A stretch of 64,000 bases of DNA from Methylomonas montana (GCF_030490285.1 NZ_CP129884.1:1798001-1862000); one strand, 5' to 3'; counted from the stretch's first letter, positions 1 to 8,911 are shown. Program-made: numbers and translations. Notes: generated by a model not told the origin, from the letters alone.

Positions 1-778
1 GTCAGTGACGGAGGGGCTGTTTCGGCTTCCTCTCTGATCATCAATACGTCGTCACGAATGACGGCCGATCTTGGCGCCGGCAGTTCCCTTACCGTCGGTA
101 ATGGCAGCGGAGCAATCACCAACAACGGCACCATCCGTCTTGCGGCCGGAGCCGACGCCGCCAACGGCAGCTACACCCCGATGGCTTACGGCACACTAAC
201 CGGCACAGGCAGCGTTCAAGCCCTGGGCGGTGTCTGGAATGGCAGCGCCCACACCGTCACCGTTTCCGATGCGGCCACGGCTTTGGCAGACGAAAGCAAA
301 ACGATAGATTTGTCCGTCAACCAGCGCTTGCTGGTCACCGATGCCGCCAGCGGCGACAGTGTCGGCCTGGGCTTTAAAGGCAGCACCACTCCCACCAGGC
401 CTGACAATCTCGGCCAGCGAAGCCACCAGCGGCGAGCGCAGCCTGTTGCAAAGCGGTCTGGTATCCGGTCAAGGCGTGGTCAGTGCTTGGGACTTTACGC
501 CTGGTGCCGGTTACGCTTCCGGCGACCCGGTTTATCTATCCATGCTGATCGGTGCCGGCTTCAAGCTGTCCGACCTGGCGGTCTGGCACTTCGACGGTTC
601 AGCCTGGGCCAAATTCGCGGCCAACGATTTGGCCTATGACAACCACTACGCCAGCTTCACCGTTAACGGCTTCAGCGGCTACGCCGTTACCGCGCCGGTC
701 CCTGTGCCTGCGGCGGTTTGGCTGTTCGCCAGTGCGTTGGCGGGGTTGGGGGCAGTGAGTCGGCGTAGCGTGGCTTAG
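1..778 (+). pseudogene. Secreted VPLPA-CTERM protein, 5' truncated by window edge, one frameshift
   Basis: The reading frame is open from base 1, so the gene starts outside the window. It encodes Gly/Thr/Ser/Ala-rich, beta-rich surface-type sequence (GNGSGAITNNGT-like) followed by a C-terminal tail with PVPAAVWLFASALAGLG and basic residues. That tail is the VPLPA variant of the PEP-CTERM sorting signal: short motif, hydrophobic helix, Arg-rich end. The protein is probably exported and anchored or processed by an exosortase-like enzyme. The first part is read in frame 1 and the second in frame 2. Dropping one C from the CCC run near 389-391 joins them as GSTTPPGLTISASEATSG. The shift is either a real mutation or a base-call error. 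The substrate or role is not recognisable. Confidence 0.6.
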
Positions 779-885
779 TTCGACAGGAATCGATTATGAA
801 CGAAACCGAGAGTTTGGAATTTTTTACCGCGCAAGCGCAGGCTTTCGCTGAGACCCTGGCGAGCCGCCGGGGCCGCGACGATTTA

Positions 886-1811
886 GAGGATATCCGGCAC
901 AACTTGTGCTATATGTTATGAATATTGAATAATCTACTGATTTATAAATACTTTTTGTGGGTTATGAGTTATCAGGAAATTTCGGATGATTTTTGGGATC
1001 TTGTTGCGCCTTTATTGGAGCGGTTCAAACGCCGAAAGCCGGGTGGTTCCAAACCGCTGGAGTTCCGAGTTCTATTGAACGGCATCTTCTACCTCCTCAA
1101 AACGGGCTGCCAGTGGGCGTTTTTGCCGAGCTTCTACGGATCGAAAAGCACACTTCACGAACATTTTCAGCGTTGGGCGAGCGCCGGTATTTTCGCCGAA
1201 ATGTTCAGACTGGGGGCGGCCAGGTATGAAGAACTCCAAGGATTCAAGTGGGACTGGCAGTCCATGGATGGCAGTCTGGTGCAAGCCCCTACGCGCCAAT
1301 CGACAAGTCTGTCGGAGGAAGGGGTGGGCAGAAACCCCACGGATCGCGGCAAGAGTGGTAGCAAAATTCATCTCTTGACGGATCAGGAAGGCATGCCTTG
1401 TGGCGTGGCGCTGGCGGGTGCCAATGTTCACGACAGCCGGTTAGTGACGGCCACCGTCGAAGGTCTCGCCTTGTCCGCACCGAAAATCAAGCCTATGGAG
1501 GAAAGGCCTCACCTCTGTTTGGATAAAGCGTACGACATGAAACGCGTTGAGATCGAGGTGCTAAACCATGGCTACACACCGCATATCCGTCGGATTGGCG
1601 AGGAAAAACAGCATGTGACTCAGGACAGTCATCCCGCCAGACGCTGGGTAGTCGAGCGCACCTTTGCATGGTTGAAAGGATTTCGGGCTATCAGGACCCG
1701 CTACACCTGCAGGGGAGCCAACTATTTGGCATTGCTCCATCTGGCCTGCACTCTTGTACTCACTCGGCGGCTAGAGGCTATCGCCTAGCATCTTATGTGC
1801 CGGATATCCTC
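886..1811 (+). mobile_element. IS5-family insertion sequence (IS1031-like group), complete, 926 bp
   Basis: The ends are perfect 16-bp terminal inverted repeats, GAGGATATCCGGCACA at 886-901 and its complement at 1796-1811. The element is flanked by a 3-bp direct repeat TTA (883-885 and 1812-1814). A TNA duplication and a length near 0.9 kb fit the IS1031 group of the IS5 family. One transposase gene fills the element. The insertion is in the 5' end of a YkgJ-like gene. Perfect ends and an intact duplication suggest a recent event. Confidence 0.92.
964..1788 (+). CDS. IS5-family DDE transposase
   Basis: Encodes 274 residues from ATG 964 (MSYQEISDDFWDLVAPLL). The open frame extends upstream to a TTG at 925, but the N-terminus of the family matches the ATG. 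The N-terminal part is the DUF4096-like domain of IS5 transposases (W..L.P.LP, G..LNGIFYLLKTGCQW). The DDE catalytic core follows: SMDGSLVQAP with the first Asp, then LTDQEGMPCGVALAGANVHDS with the second. The C-terminal RRWVVERTFAWLKGFRAIRTRY block carries the Glu of the Y-(2)-R-(3)-E-(6)-K signature. It catalyses excision and insertion of the surrounding element. No frameshift is seen, so it is probably active. Confidence 0.93.
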   Translation: MSYQEISDDFWDLVAPLLERFKRRKPGGSKPLEFRVLLNGIFYLLKTGCQWAFLPSFYGSKSTLHEHFQRWASAGIFAEMFRLGAARYEELQGFKWDWQSMDGSLVQAPTRQSTSLSEEGVGRNPTDRGKSGSKIHLLTDQEGMPCGVALAGANVHDSRLVTATVEGLALSAPKIKPMEERPHLCLDKAYDMKRVEIEVLNHGYTPHIRRIGEEKQHVTQDSHPARRWVVERTFAWLKGFRAIRTRYTCRGANYLALLHLACTLVLTRRLEAIA

Positions 1812-2562
1812 TTAATCGACGGCTTGTTGTCGCAGGCCTTCAGCAGTTTCGAAGGCAACGTGGAGAGGGAAGCCCAGGATTATCCGGCCATCGCTTGTCA
1901 CAAGGGCTGCGCCACCTGCTGTACCTTGCGGGTGACCGCGACGGCGCCGGAAGTGTTGTTGATTGCCCGGTACATCGCCTGGGCTAAGTTTGCGGACGGC
2001 GAGATCAATCTGGCTAAGCGGGTTGCGAAGGCCAATCAACAAACCTGCGGCCTGGACGAAGCGCAGCGGGTGAAGTTGAGGCGGCGTTGCCCGTTCATCA
2101 TGCAAGGCGCGTGTCTGATTTATCCGGTACGGCCGTTGGCGTGCCGGGGACATGCCTGTTACGACAAGCAGGCTTGCGTCGATGCGGCGGCCGGTCGAGT
2201 CGAGCGAATCCCCATTTCCGAGCCGCATCGGCTGTTTCGCGGCTTGATCCAGAACGCCATGCAGTCGGCGTTGCGCGACTCCGGCTATGCCTGGAGCCTT
2301 TACGAGCTGAATCAAGCGCTGCAGCTGGCGTTGAACGACGAAAGCTGTGATCGGCGCTGGGCTGGCGGCGAGGAGGTTTTTGCGCCGGCTCGAATCGCGG
2401 AAGTCAATCCTGAGGAGATGGGAAAAGTTTTCGAGCAGATTAAATTCCGCGCTTCTTCGGATGCGGAGATTGCGCCCGGCACCCTGCATTGAGCAGCAAG
2501 AAATGCAGGCTTTTCAATACTTAGGAAATGGTTACAAATAACTTCCCTGTTTCGGGTTACGA

Positions 2563-2669
2563 GGATTTTCCCGTTCGTCCTGAGCTTGTCGAAGGATGGA
2601 CGAGAAAATCCGGGCATTCACCGTGCCAAACCGTTCATGCTTCGACTAGGCTCAGCACGAACGGTTTGG
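2563..2669. repeat. Pair of REP-like imperfect palindromes
   Basis: Two hairpin-forming sequences stand side by side in the gap before the next gene. At 2563-2611, GGATTTTC...GAAAATCC arms surround a TGAGCTTGTCGAA core. At 2626-2669, CCAAACCGTTC and GAACGGTTTGG arms surround a CTTCGACTAGGCTCAGC core. The cores (CTGAGCTTGTCGAAGG and CTTCGACTAGGCTCAG) are inverted versions of each other, as in BIME/REP doublets found between genes in many proteobacteria. They may fold in the mRNA or act as nucleoid-protein sites; no function is shown. Confidence 0.7.
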
Positions 2670-2723
2670 GGGGAATCATTTCGGGAAGTAATTTTTAGCG
2701 AAATCCTCTACAGGAGAACAACG

Positions 2724-3611
2724 ATGATAGAAATACCTACCAAGCGTTTGCCGATGAGCATCGCCGTGGCCTTGGCGCTATTTGGGCAAATCGAAACAAC
2801 GTTCGCCGATACGACGCTGAGCGTCGATTCAGTGGCCGACACCTATCTAAACAGTGACCCGCAGTTGTCCAACCGGGATTGGTCTAATTTTGGTGCGATG
2901 GGGATTTCGGCGAATCTGGCCAATCCGGCGAAAGGCATGAACACGCCCAGGACCATGGACGCGCTGATCGCTTACGACATGGCGGCGATCAAAACCCGCT
3001 TCGATGTCGAATTTGGCGCCGGTAACTGGCATGTCACCGACGTCAAGGTGAAGTGGTATTCCAATTACGACATTCTAGGCGTTGCCCCGCAGAACCCGCA
3101 GCTGAATGTGCCGGCCGCCGGCTCGTTCAATATTTCCCTGTTGACCCATAACGATTGGTTCAACCTGGCAACGGCGGGCGACAAGGGCTTTGCCAATACC
3201 GATCTGAATTGGGATTCGGTTTTCGGCAGCGGCGGGGCCTACAGCAATTTGCTGGACGGCGTGCAAACTCTCGGCACCTATCACTATACCGGCGGCAACT
3301 TCAACGGCGGCAACAATTGTCTCAACGAGGTTTGCGCGCCGCGCTTCTGGGATTTGGGCGATAACGCCAATTTATTCGGCATCATCGGCCATGGCGGTTT
3401 TGTGTCGCTGTTCGGCTCGGCGGCCGATAGCAACGTGACCTATATCGTCAGCCAGCGTAGCGCCAACGGCGCGCATCCGCAATTGTTCGTCAGCGCGGCG
3501 GCGGGCGTTGCCTCCGTGCCGCTTCCGGCCGGCATCTGGCTGTTCATCAGCGGCTGCCTGGCCCTGTTGGGTGTATCCGGCTGCCGTCATTTACCAACCC
3601 GGTCGGAATAG
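2724..3611 (+). CDS. Secreted VPLPA-CTERM protein (paralogue 1 of a tandem pair)
   Basis: Encodes 295 residues from ATG 2724, placed by a strong Shine-Dalgarno (CAGGAGAAC). The N-terminus is a signal peptide ending near ETTFADTTLSVDSV. The body (TYLNSDPQLSNRDWSNFGAMGISAN ... DLNWDSVFGSGGAYSNLLDG ... CLNEVCAPRFWDLGDNANLFG) looks like a beta-rich extracellular domain with one Cys pair near the CLNEVC segment. The C-terminus SVPLPAGIWLFISGCLALLG plus Arg/His residues is a VPLPA-CTERM sorting tail. It is closely similar along its full length to the next gene, so the pair arose by duplication. The downstream MauG-like dihaem gene suggests a surface or periplasmic redox partnership, but no enzymatic motif is seen. 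Function unknown. Confidence 0.85.
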   Translation: MIEIPTKRLPMSIAVALALFGQIETTFADTTLSVDSVADTYLNSDPQLSNRDWSNFGAMGISANLANPAKGMNTPRTMDALIAYDMAAIKTRFDVEFGAGNWHVTDVKVKWYSNYDILGVAPQNPQLNVPAAGSFNISLLTHNDWFNLATAGDKGFANTDLNWDSVFGSGGAYSNLLDGVQTLGTYHYTGGNFNGGNNCLNEVCAPRFWDLGDNANLFGIIGHGGFVSLFGSAADSNVTYIVSQRSANGAHPQLFVSAAAGVASVPLPAGIWLFISGCLALLGVSGCRHLPTRSE

Positions 3612-3734
3612 TCTCAGCCCCACAACACCCTCCTTTAACCGTTTATTAATCCGACCCTTAATTATCGTCGCGCCCGATTTCGCAGGAATGACGAGTACAG
3701 GGAATTTAAGGGCGACCTCAATAGAAGGCTTTTT

Positions 3735-4634
3735 ATGAATACAAAGCAAATCAACCATTTCCGCCTGATGGCGCTGATCGCCCTGGCAGGGTTTGGCCAA
3801 ACCGGTATGGCTTTGGCCGCTACCACCTTGAATATCGATGCCGTCGCCGACACTTTCATTTCCAGCGACCCGGACTATGCCAATCGCGATATGTCGGCGT
3901 TCGGGGCGATGCAGATTTCGGCGGATCTGCCGGATTACATTCAGGGCATCATGTACCCGCGAACCCTGGATTTGCTGGTGGCTTACGATACGTCGGCGAT
4001 CAAGGCCAGGTTCGACATGCAATACGGCGCCGGCAATTGGCATGTCACCGATGTTTCGGTGAAGTGGTATACCAATTTCGACATTCTGGGCGTACCGGCG
4101 CATAACCCGCAGTTCAACGTGCCGGCCGCCGGTGACTTCAATATCTCGTTGTTGGCAAGCGATAATTGGTTTAACGCGTCTGCGGCCGGACCGCTGGGTT
4201 TGGCCAATAACGATCTGAACTGGAACTCAGTGTTCGGTGTCGGCGGCAAGTACGGCACCTTGCTGGACGGCATCCAGACCTTGGGAAGCTACAGCTATGC
4301 CGGCGGCAATTTCAACGGCACCAACAATTGCAGTAACGATGTCTGTGCGCCGCGTTTCTGGGATTTGGGCGACAACGCCGATTTGCTGGATCGCGTCGCC
4401 AGCGGCGGGATAGTCTCGCTATTCGGTTCGGCGGCGGACGCCAATGTCACTTATCTGGTCAATCAACTCACCAAACCGGGCGGCCATTCGCAAATCTTCG
4501 TCAGCGCGGCGGCCGGCGCTGCCGCCGTGCCGCTGCCGGCTGGTATCTGGTTGTTCCTGAGCGGCTGCTTGCCGATGTTAGCCGGTTTGAGACGCAAGCC
4601 CTATCCTCCGAAGGCTCGCCGCGCGGCCCAATAA
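3735..4634 (+). CDS. Secreted VPLPA-CTERM protein (paralogue 2 of a tandem pair)
   Basis: Encodes 299 residues from ATG 3735. It has the same architecture as the preceding gene: signal peptide (MALIALAGFGQTGMALA), a body with DTFISSDPDYANRDMSAFGAMQIS, RFDMQYGAGNWHVTDVSVKW, DLNWNSVFGVGGKYGTLLDG and CSNDVCAPRFWDLGDNADLL, then AVPLPAGIWLFLSGCLPMLAG with a basic end. Many blocks such as GAGNWHVTDV and APRFWDLGDNA are identical between the two. It is followed after 20 bases by the MauG-like gene and is probably co-transcribed with it. The conserved FNISLL and VSLFGSAAD stretches look structural. No catalytic motif is recognised; the role is unknown but export and C-terminal sorting are well supported. 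Confidence 0.85.
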   Translation: MNTKQINHFRLMALIALAGFGQTGMALAATTLNIDAVADTFISSDPDYANRDMSAFGAMQISADLPDYIQGIMYPRTLDLLVAYDTSAIKARFDMQYGAGNWHVTDVSVKWYTNFDILGVPAHNPQFNVPAAGDFNISLLASDNWFNASAAGPLGLANNDLNWNSVFGVGGKYGTLLDGIQTLGSYSYAGGNFNGTNNCSNDVCAPRFWDLGDNADLLDRVASGGIVSLFGSAADANVTYLVNQLTKPGGHSQIFVSAAAGAAAVPLPAGIWLFLSGCLPMLAGLRRKPYPPKARRAAQ

Positions 4635-4654
4635 ATTTTATTTACGAGGTGCTT

Positions 4655-6907
4655 ATGCGAATTATCCAGATATTTTTGCTGACCGGCGGCTTGTTGGCTG
4701 CGCAAGCGGCCCTGGCTATTGGGCCGGTGCCGGTTTCGTTACGCAATGTGCCTGTGCCGCCGGTACCGGGCCTATTGGACGGTGTCAATCCGATTGTCGT
4801 GAACAAGAACGCGGCGATAGCATTGGGCAAAGCCTTGTTTTGGGATCAGAATGTCGGCAGCGACGGCCAGGCCTGCGCGTCCTGCCATTTTCATGCCGGT
4901 GCCGACGGCAGGATCAAGAATCAGGTCAATCCCGGCCACAATAACGGTCATACTTTTGACGGCTTGGCTTCCGGTGGCGCTGGTCCGAATCACACGCTCA
5001 GCCTGGACGATTTTCCGCTGCATCAATTCAGCAATCCGGCCGACAACACCAGTCAAGTGATTTTCAGCAGCGATGATGTGGTGGGTTCCGCCGGCAGCTT
5101 CGGCGGGCAATATAAAACCACTTCCCAGTTCAGCGGCGCGAACGATCAATGTCTGCGTAGCGCCGATCCGTTGTTTAACGTCAACCGGATTGGCGTGCGC
5201 CAGGTGACCTCCAGAAATGCGCCGACCGTGATCAATGCGGTGTTCAATCACCGCAACTTTTGGGATGGCCGCGCCAACAATGTGTTCAACGGCAGCAGCC
5301 CATGGGGCGAGCGCGATCCGAACGCCGGCGTTTGGGTGAAAATAAACGCCCTCAGTGTGGTGAAACAGAAACTGCATCTGATCAATTCATCCTTGGCGTC
5401 CCAGGCCGTCGCTCCGCCTGTCAACGATGTCGAAATGGCTTGCCAGGGCAGGGGCTGGCCGGACATCGGCCGCAAGCTGTTGTTGCGGCAGCCGTTGCAG
5501 AATCAGTCTGTTCATCCCCAGGACAGCGTGCTGGGCACACTTAGCTTGAGCAACGGCGCCAGCTTGAAACCGGGTTTGAAAACCACTTACAAGAGCCTGA
5601 TTACCCAGGCCTTCAATCCGCAATACTGGGCCTACAGCGGCGTCGGTCCGTTCGGCGCGCCGGTCTCTGGTGTGCCTTACAATCAGATGGAAGCCAACTT
5701 CGCGATGTTTTTCGGCATTGCCATCCAGTTGTACGAGTCCACGCTGGTATCCGATCAGGCCCCATTCGACTTGAGCCCGATCGATGCCAGTATGAAACCG
5801 ACCTGGCGTAACGTTGTTGCCGAAACCCCGGCGAATACCACGACGCTGGTCGCGTCTTTGAAAAACGGTGTGGAATTATTCATTCATAACCATTGCAATC
5901 TTTGCCATGCCGGCCCTTCGCTCAGTTTAGCGGCAGTCGCCACCAACGCCGCGTTGCTGAAACCAATGCCCGGCGCTAGCTTCGGACCGCCGGACACGCC
6001 GATAGCCTTCGGGCCAAATGCCTTAGGACCGTTCAACGCAGCGTCCAAGGGAGGCTTGACCCAGTACGGCAATACCGTGACGCGTGATACCAATATTCAA
6101 CAGCTGCCTAAATTAATGGACCTGGGCTTTACCAACATAGGCGCAGTAGCGGTCGAAGACGATCCAGGCTTGGGCGGGGTTGACGATTTTGGCAATCCGC
6201 TGTCCTTTACCGAGCAGTATGTCGGTTATTTGCTGGGCGATTCTGCGGCCATTATCGATCCCGGTGTGGACAGTATCCGCGCTTGCGATTTCATTAGCCC
6301 CTTGGCCTATAACTTACAGATTAATCTCCCCAATTATTTTTTACCGAGCGATGGCTTGATCGCCGACGGTAGCCGCGAAGGTGTGTTGCGCAATCAAAAT
6401 TGCCTCAATCCAGTAACGGCTTTCATCCCGGCCCCGACCGCCGCGCAAGCCAATTCGGCGGGCTCGAAAATGGCGATAGCGACCCAAGGCGCGTTCAAGG
6501 TGCCGACGCTACGTAATGTCGAACTGACCGGCCCGTATATGCACAACGGCGGTATGGCCACTTTGCGGCAAGTATTGGAATTTTACGGCCGGCACGGCAA
6601 TTTCAGCAGCGACACTCAGCATTTTCATCTTGCCAGTTTTTCTACCTTGCTGAATTCGGAGCAAAACATCACCGACCTGACGAATTTTCTGCTGTCGTTG
6701 ACCGACGAGCGGGTCCGATACCAACGGGCGCCGTTCGATCATCCGCAATTGACGGTAATGCACGGGCAGGTTGGCAACGAATTGCAATTGACAGCTGGCA
6801 ATCCGTTGAATGCCAGTCTGGCCCAGGATCAGCCGTTGGTGATTCCTGCGGTTGGCGCCGGCGGATCGGACGCGCCGACTTCGGCGTTTTTATCGGCTTC
6901 ACCATAA
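4655..6907 (+). CDS. MauG / cytochrome c peroxidase-family dihaem protein
   Basis: Encodes 750 residues from ATG 4655 (SD GAGG 8 bases upstream; two codons upstream is another possible start). A signal peptide (MRIIQIFLLTGGLLAAQAALA) sends it to the periplasm. Two c-type haem sites are visible: CASCH near residues 74-78 and CNLCH near 414-418, as in the bacterial dihaem peroxidase/MauG family. The region FKVPTLRNVELTGPYMHNGGMATLRQVLEFYGRHGNF near the C-terminus is the typical second-haem-domain signature of this family. The protein is larger than the usual 350-450 residues because of insertions between the haem domains. It likely performs peroxide reduction or oxidative modification of a partner. 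The two VPLPA proteins just upstream are plausible substrates, by position only. Confidence 0.85.
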   Translation: MRIIQIFLLTGGLLAAQAALAIGPVPVSLRNVPVPPVPGLLDGVNPIVVNKNAAIALGKALFWDQNVGSDGQACASCHFHAGADGRIKNQVNPGHNNGHTFDGLASGGAGPNHTLSLDDFPLHQFSNPADNTSQVIFSSDDVVGSAGSFGGQYKTTSQFSGANDQCLRSADPLFNVNRIGVRQVTSRNAPTVINAVFNHRNFWDGRANNVFNGSSPWGERDPNAGVWVKINALSVVKQKLHLINSSLASQAVAPPVNDVEMACQGRGWPDIGRKLLLRQPLQNQSVHPQDSVLGTLSLSNGASLKPGLKTTYKSLITQAFNPQYWAYSGVGPFGAPVSGVPYNQMEANFAMFFGIAIQLYESTLVSDQAPFDLSPIDASMKPTWRNVVAETPANTTTLVASLKNGVELFIHNHCNLCHAGPSLSLAAVATNAALLKPMPGASFGPPDTPIAFGPNALGPFNAASKGGLTQYGNTVTRDTNIQQLPKLMDLGFTNIGAVAVEDDPGLGGVDDFGNPLSFTEQYVGYLLGDSAAIIDPGVDSIRACDFISPLAYNLQINLPNYFLPSDGLIADGSREGVLRNQNCLNPVTAFIPAPTAAQANSAGSKMAIATQGAFKVPTLRNVELTGPYMHNGGMATLRQVLEFYGRHGNFSSDTQHFHLASFSTLLNSEQNITDLTNFLLSLTDERVRYQRAPFDHPQLTVMHGQVGNELQLTAGNPLNASLAQDQPLVIPAVGAGGSDAPTSAFLSASP

Positions 6908-6997
6908 TTTGCTGCAAAAAGGCTAACGAAATGGGCCGGTCTATGAAAAACCGGGCCGGCCTATTCGAGTTCAAACAACAGTTCTTTGGATAGACTT

Positions 6998-7756
6998 ATG
7001 AAACCATACCGTAACAAATATCTTTTAGTAGGTTCCGTATTGATAGCAAGTGTAATGGCGGTCGTTCCGACCGCTTCCGCCGATGTTAGCTACACGAGTT
7101 CGGCAACACTCCTCTATACGATTAACAGCATTACCAATCTTGACAATCCTAATGACTTGTCCGGACTTTCGATGTCGGGGTCGTTTTTAGAGTTGACCGG
7201 CGCCAATGATTTTTATGCCGCTACCAGCGGCGACGGTTCGTATCAAACCAATACCCCTAATTTTTCCGGAGCCCTAAGCCCGTCCGGTACATTCAGCGTC
7301 AGTGGCCATAGCGCACTCTATGGCTCTGTCAACACGTTCCATACCGGCGTATTTAGTATGGATTTTAGTAATACCGGCACCAACAGCTATACCGTTGATG
7401 TGAAATTGGATTACTGGCTAAACGCCGTGACTAACGGCATTTACGCCAACAGCGCTATTTTTCTGGATTTTTGGGATACCAACAACAATGTCAGTGGAGT
7501 GGACTACGCAGCAGCGGGCACTTATCTCGACCATGCCTACGATAGTCAATCGGTATCGGGTTTCGCGGATTTAGTGTTTACACTGGCTCCCGGTGCCAGC
7601 AATCGTTTTATCGCTAAAGTCGGCAGCCAATCCGGACTCGATTCCAGTAGTACCGCGCCGGTGCCCATGCCATCGGCGTTCTGGCTATTTGCAGCTGGTC
7701 TGTTGGGTATGATAAGCGTCAAAAAAATGGGCAGTATTGACGGCCGGGTTCTATAG
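6998..7756 (+). CDS. Secreted protein with PEP-CTERM/VPLPA-like tail
   Basis: Encodes 252 residues from ATG 6998 (an upstream in-frame ATG at 6986 is less likely). A signal peptide ends near VVPTASADVSYTSS. The body is rich in Ser, Thr, Asn and Gly with alternating beta-strand pattern (SFLELTGANDFYAATSGDGSY, GVFSMDFSNTGTNSYTVDVKLDYWLN) and contains no cysteine. The C-terminus APVPMPSAFWLFAAGLLGMISVKK is a PEP-CTERM/VPLPA-like sorting tail in which the motif reads VPMPS. It is the fourth protein with this kind of tail within 8 kb, so the neighbourhood is a cluster of exosortase-type substrates. No exosortase gene is present in the window. Function unknown. Confidence 0.8.
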   Translation: MKPYRNKYLLVGSVLIASVMAVVPTASADVSYTSSATLLYTINSITNLDNPNDLSGLSMSGSFLELTGANDFYAATSGDGSYQTNTPNFSGALSPSGTFSVSGHSALYGSVNTFHTGVFSMDFSNTGTNSYTVDVKLDYWLNAVTNGIYANSAIFLDFWDTNNNVSGVDYAAAGTYLDHAYDSQSVSGFADLVFTLAPGASNRFIAKVGSQSGLDSSSTAPVPMPSAFWLFAAGLLGMISVKKMGSIDGRVL

Positions 7757-7956
7757 ATACCTTTATACGGCGGTATCTTATAGTCGGAATGAGTACGAGC
7801 AATTTGGGGGATTGTCGTTCGCTAGTTAAATTGCAGCTTTGATCGAATGCACTTATGGCGTTATAAATGGCGAATGCATGAGGCGATTGTCACCTAATCT
7901 TCGTTGGTCATGTATTATGAAAACTCTTAGTCATCATATTCATTCGTTAAAATGGC

Positions 7957-8361
7957 ATGAAATCCACAGAGATAGAAACGGACGCTTCACTTCCGCGCCT
8001 AAAAATCACCCTACGCTTGCTGCATAACGATGAAATTGCCATGGGGCCGGGTAAGGCTGAGCTCTTGGCAGCGATTCAGAAAACCGGTTCGATCGCGGCC
8101 GCCGGTAAGACCATGAATATGAGCTACCGGCGGGCCTGGTTGTTGGTGGACGTGATGAATCGAAGTTTTTCCGGTCCTTTGGTACATGCCGCCAAGGGTG
8201 GCAGGCACGGCGGAGGAACGACGCTGACGCCGTTGGGGCTGCAAGTGTTGGATCAGTACACGAAAATGGCCACGGCTGTTAGTCATACCGCTCAAGCGTA
8301 TTTGCCCTTGTTTTCCGGATTTATGGCTAAGCGGACGGATGGAAGCCCGACCGATGAATAG
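7957..8361 (+). CDS. ModE-like winged-HTH regulator lacking the molybdate-binding domain
   Basis: Encodes 134 residues. The block LHNDEIAMGPGKAELLAAIQKTGSIAAAGKTMNMSYRRAWLLVDVMNRSF is the LysR-type winged helix-turn-helix of the ModE N-terminal family. The segment GGRHGGGTTLTPLGLQVLDQYTKM is the wing and dimerisation helix. Full-length ModE carries two MOP (TOBE) molybdate-binding domains after this; here the protein ends at about residue 134, so it is a DNA-binding-only form as found in many proteobacteria. It may control molybdate or other oxyanion uptake genes; none are adjacent. The 200 bases before it (7757-7956) hold no recognisable gene and probably carry its promoter. Confidence 0.8.
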   Translation: MKSTEIETDASLPRLKITLRLLHNDEIAMGPGKAELLAAIQKTGSIAAAGKTMNMSYRRAWLLVDVMNRSFSGPLVHAAKGGRHGGGTTLTPLGLQVLDQYTKMATAVSHTAQAYLPLFSGFMAKRTDGSPTDE

Positions 8362-8368
8362 TAGGTTC

Positions 8369-8536
8369 GCAAATCATCATTAAGTCGCGACGTTCATATT
8401 CGGTGTCAAAGCGAGCCGGCGAACCCGGTTCGACGGGTATGGGTTCGCGGACTTCAGCGATGAGTTGCTTGGGACTTTCGTTAAAGTGCTGGTAACCGTC
8501 GAGACGGCGAAAAGCTTGCAAATGATTGGCATGCAT
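8369..8536 (-). pseudogene. Remnant of an IS630-family transposase
   Basis: The minus-strand frame reads FNESPKQLIAEVREPIPVEPG followed by PARFDTEYERRD. This matches the stretch around the first catalytic Asp of IS630-type transposases (consensus CFDESP.QLI.EVR.P.P..PG...R.DYEYRRNG). The catalytic Asp position reads Asn, and neither the N-terminal HTH nor the rest of the DDE domain is present. It is a decayed fragment. The surrounding stretch 8362-8911 otherwise lacks a convincing gene. Confidence 0.5.
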
Positions 8537-8566
8537 GCTGGTGGATGAGGTTAGGGAAATTCTGGA

Positions 8567-8722
8567 ATGCCCTCATCTAATATCCAACCACCACCGGATT
8601 TTGGGGCCGCTATTCGCACCGATTTCATTCAGGCGATGGTACGTGTCGACGATGTGTTGATCATTTTGCTGATTCTTAACCGGGTGTTATCCCTGGAAGA
8701 CCTCTCGGCACTGGATAAATGA
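8567..8722 (+). CDS. Small hypothetical ORF (51 aa)
   Basis: ATG 8567 opens 51 codons (MPSSNIQPPPDFGAAIRTDFIQAM, then RVDDVLIILLILNRVLSLEDLSALDK). The central hydrophobic stretch VLIILLILNRVL could be a helix. The ribosome site is weak and the frame lies beside a transposase remnant, so it may be debris. It is not recognised as a family. Listed because it is the longest sensible frame in this 550-base gap. Confidence 0.2.
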   Translation: MPSSNIQPPPDFGAAIRTDFIQAMVRVDDVLIILLILNRVLSLEDLSALDK

Positions 8723-8911
8723 GCGCAGTCACAAGAGCCACACGAAGCCGATACTGTTAACCCTGATATGTTTAACGCGCTGTGCACAATGTGATCAGCA
8801 TGGGACGACCTGTGTAGCGCAACAGGCAGTGGCATGGATTGGGGTAAGCGTCACTATTTTAGCGCGTTGACGCTGTCGCAAAATCAACAGCAGGCTAAAA
8901 TATTTCCTGGG

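Larger units (their letters stand above)
796..2492 (+). pseudogene. YkgJ-like cysteine-cluster protein interrupted by an IS5-family element
   Basis: The gene is split by the insertion sequence at 886-1811. The 5' part is 796-885 (30 codons, MNETESLEFFTAQAQAF). The 3' part resumes at 1815 after one copy of the TTA target duplication is removed. The join is exactly in frame and gives about 255 residues. The 3' part contains the cysteine-rich signature of YkgJ/UPF0153 zinc- or iron-cluster proteins: CHKGCATCC, then CPFIMQGACLIYPVRPLACRGHAC. Family members are small cytoplasmic proteins of poorly known function with metal-binding Cys clusters. A translated fragment could still be made from an out-of-context start inside the IS, but the native start is disconnected. 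The gap without an obvious gene between 2493 and 2723 holds two REP-like palindromes. Confidence 0.75.

Noticed and set aside
7839..8027. 62-codon frame starting ahead of the ModE-like gene
   Set aside because: It overlaps the ModE-like gene in a different frame, and its sequence does not look like a conserved protein.
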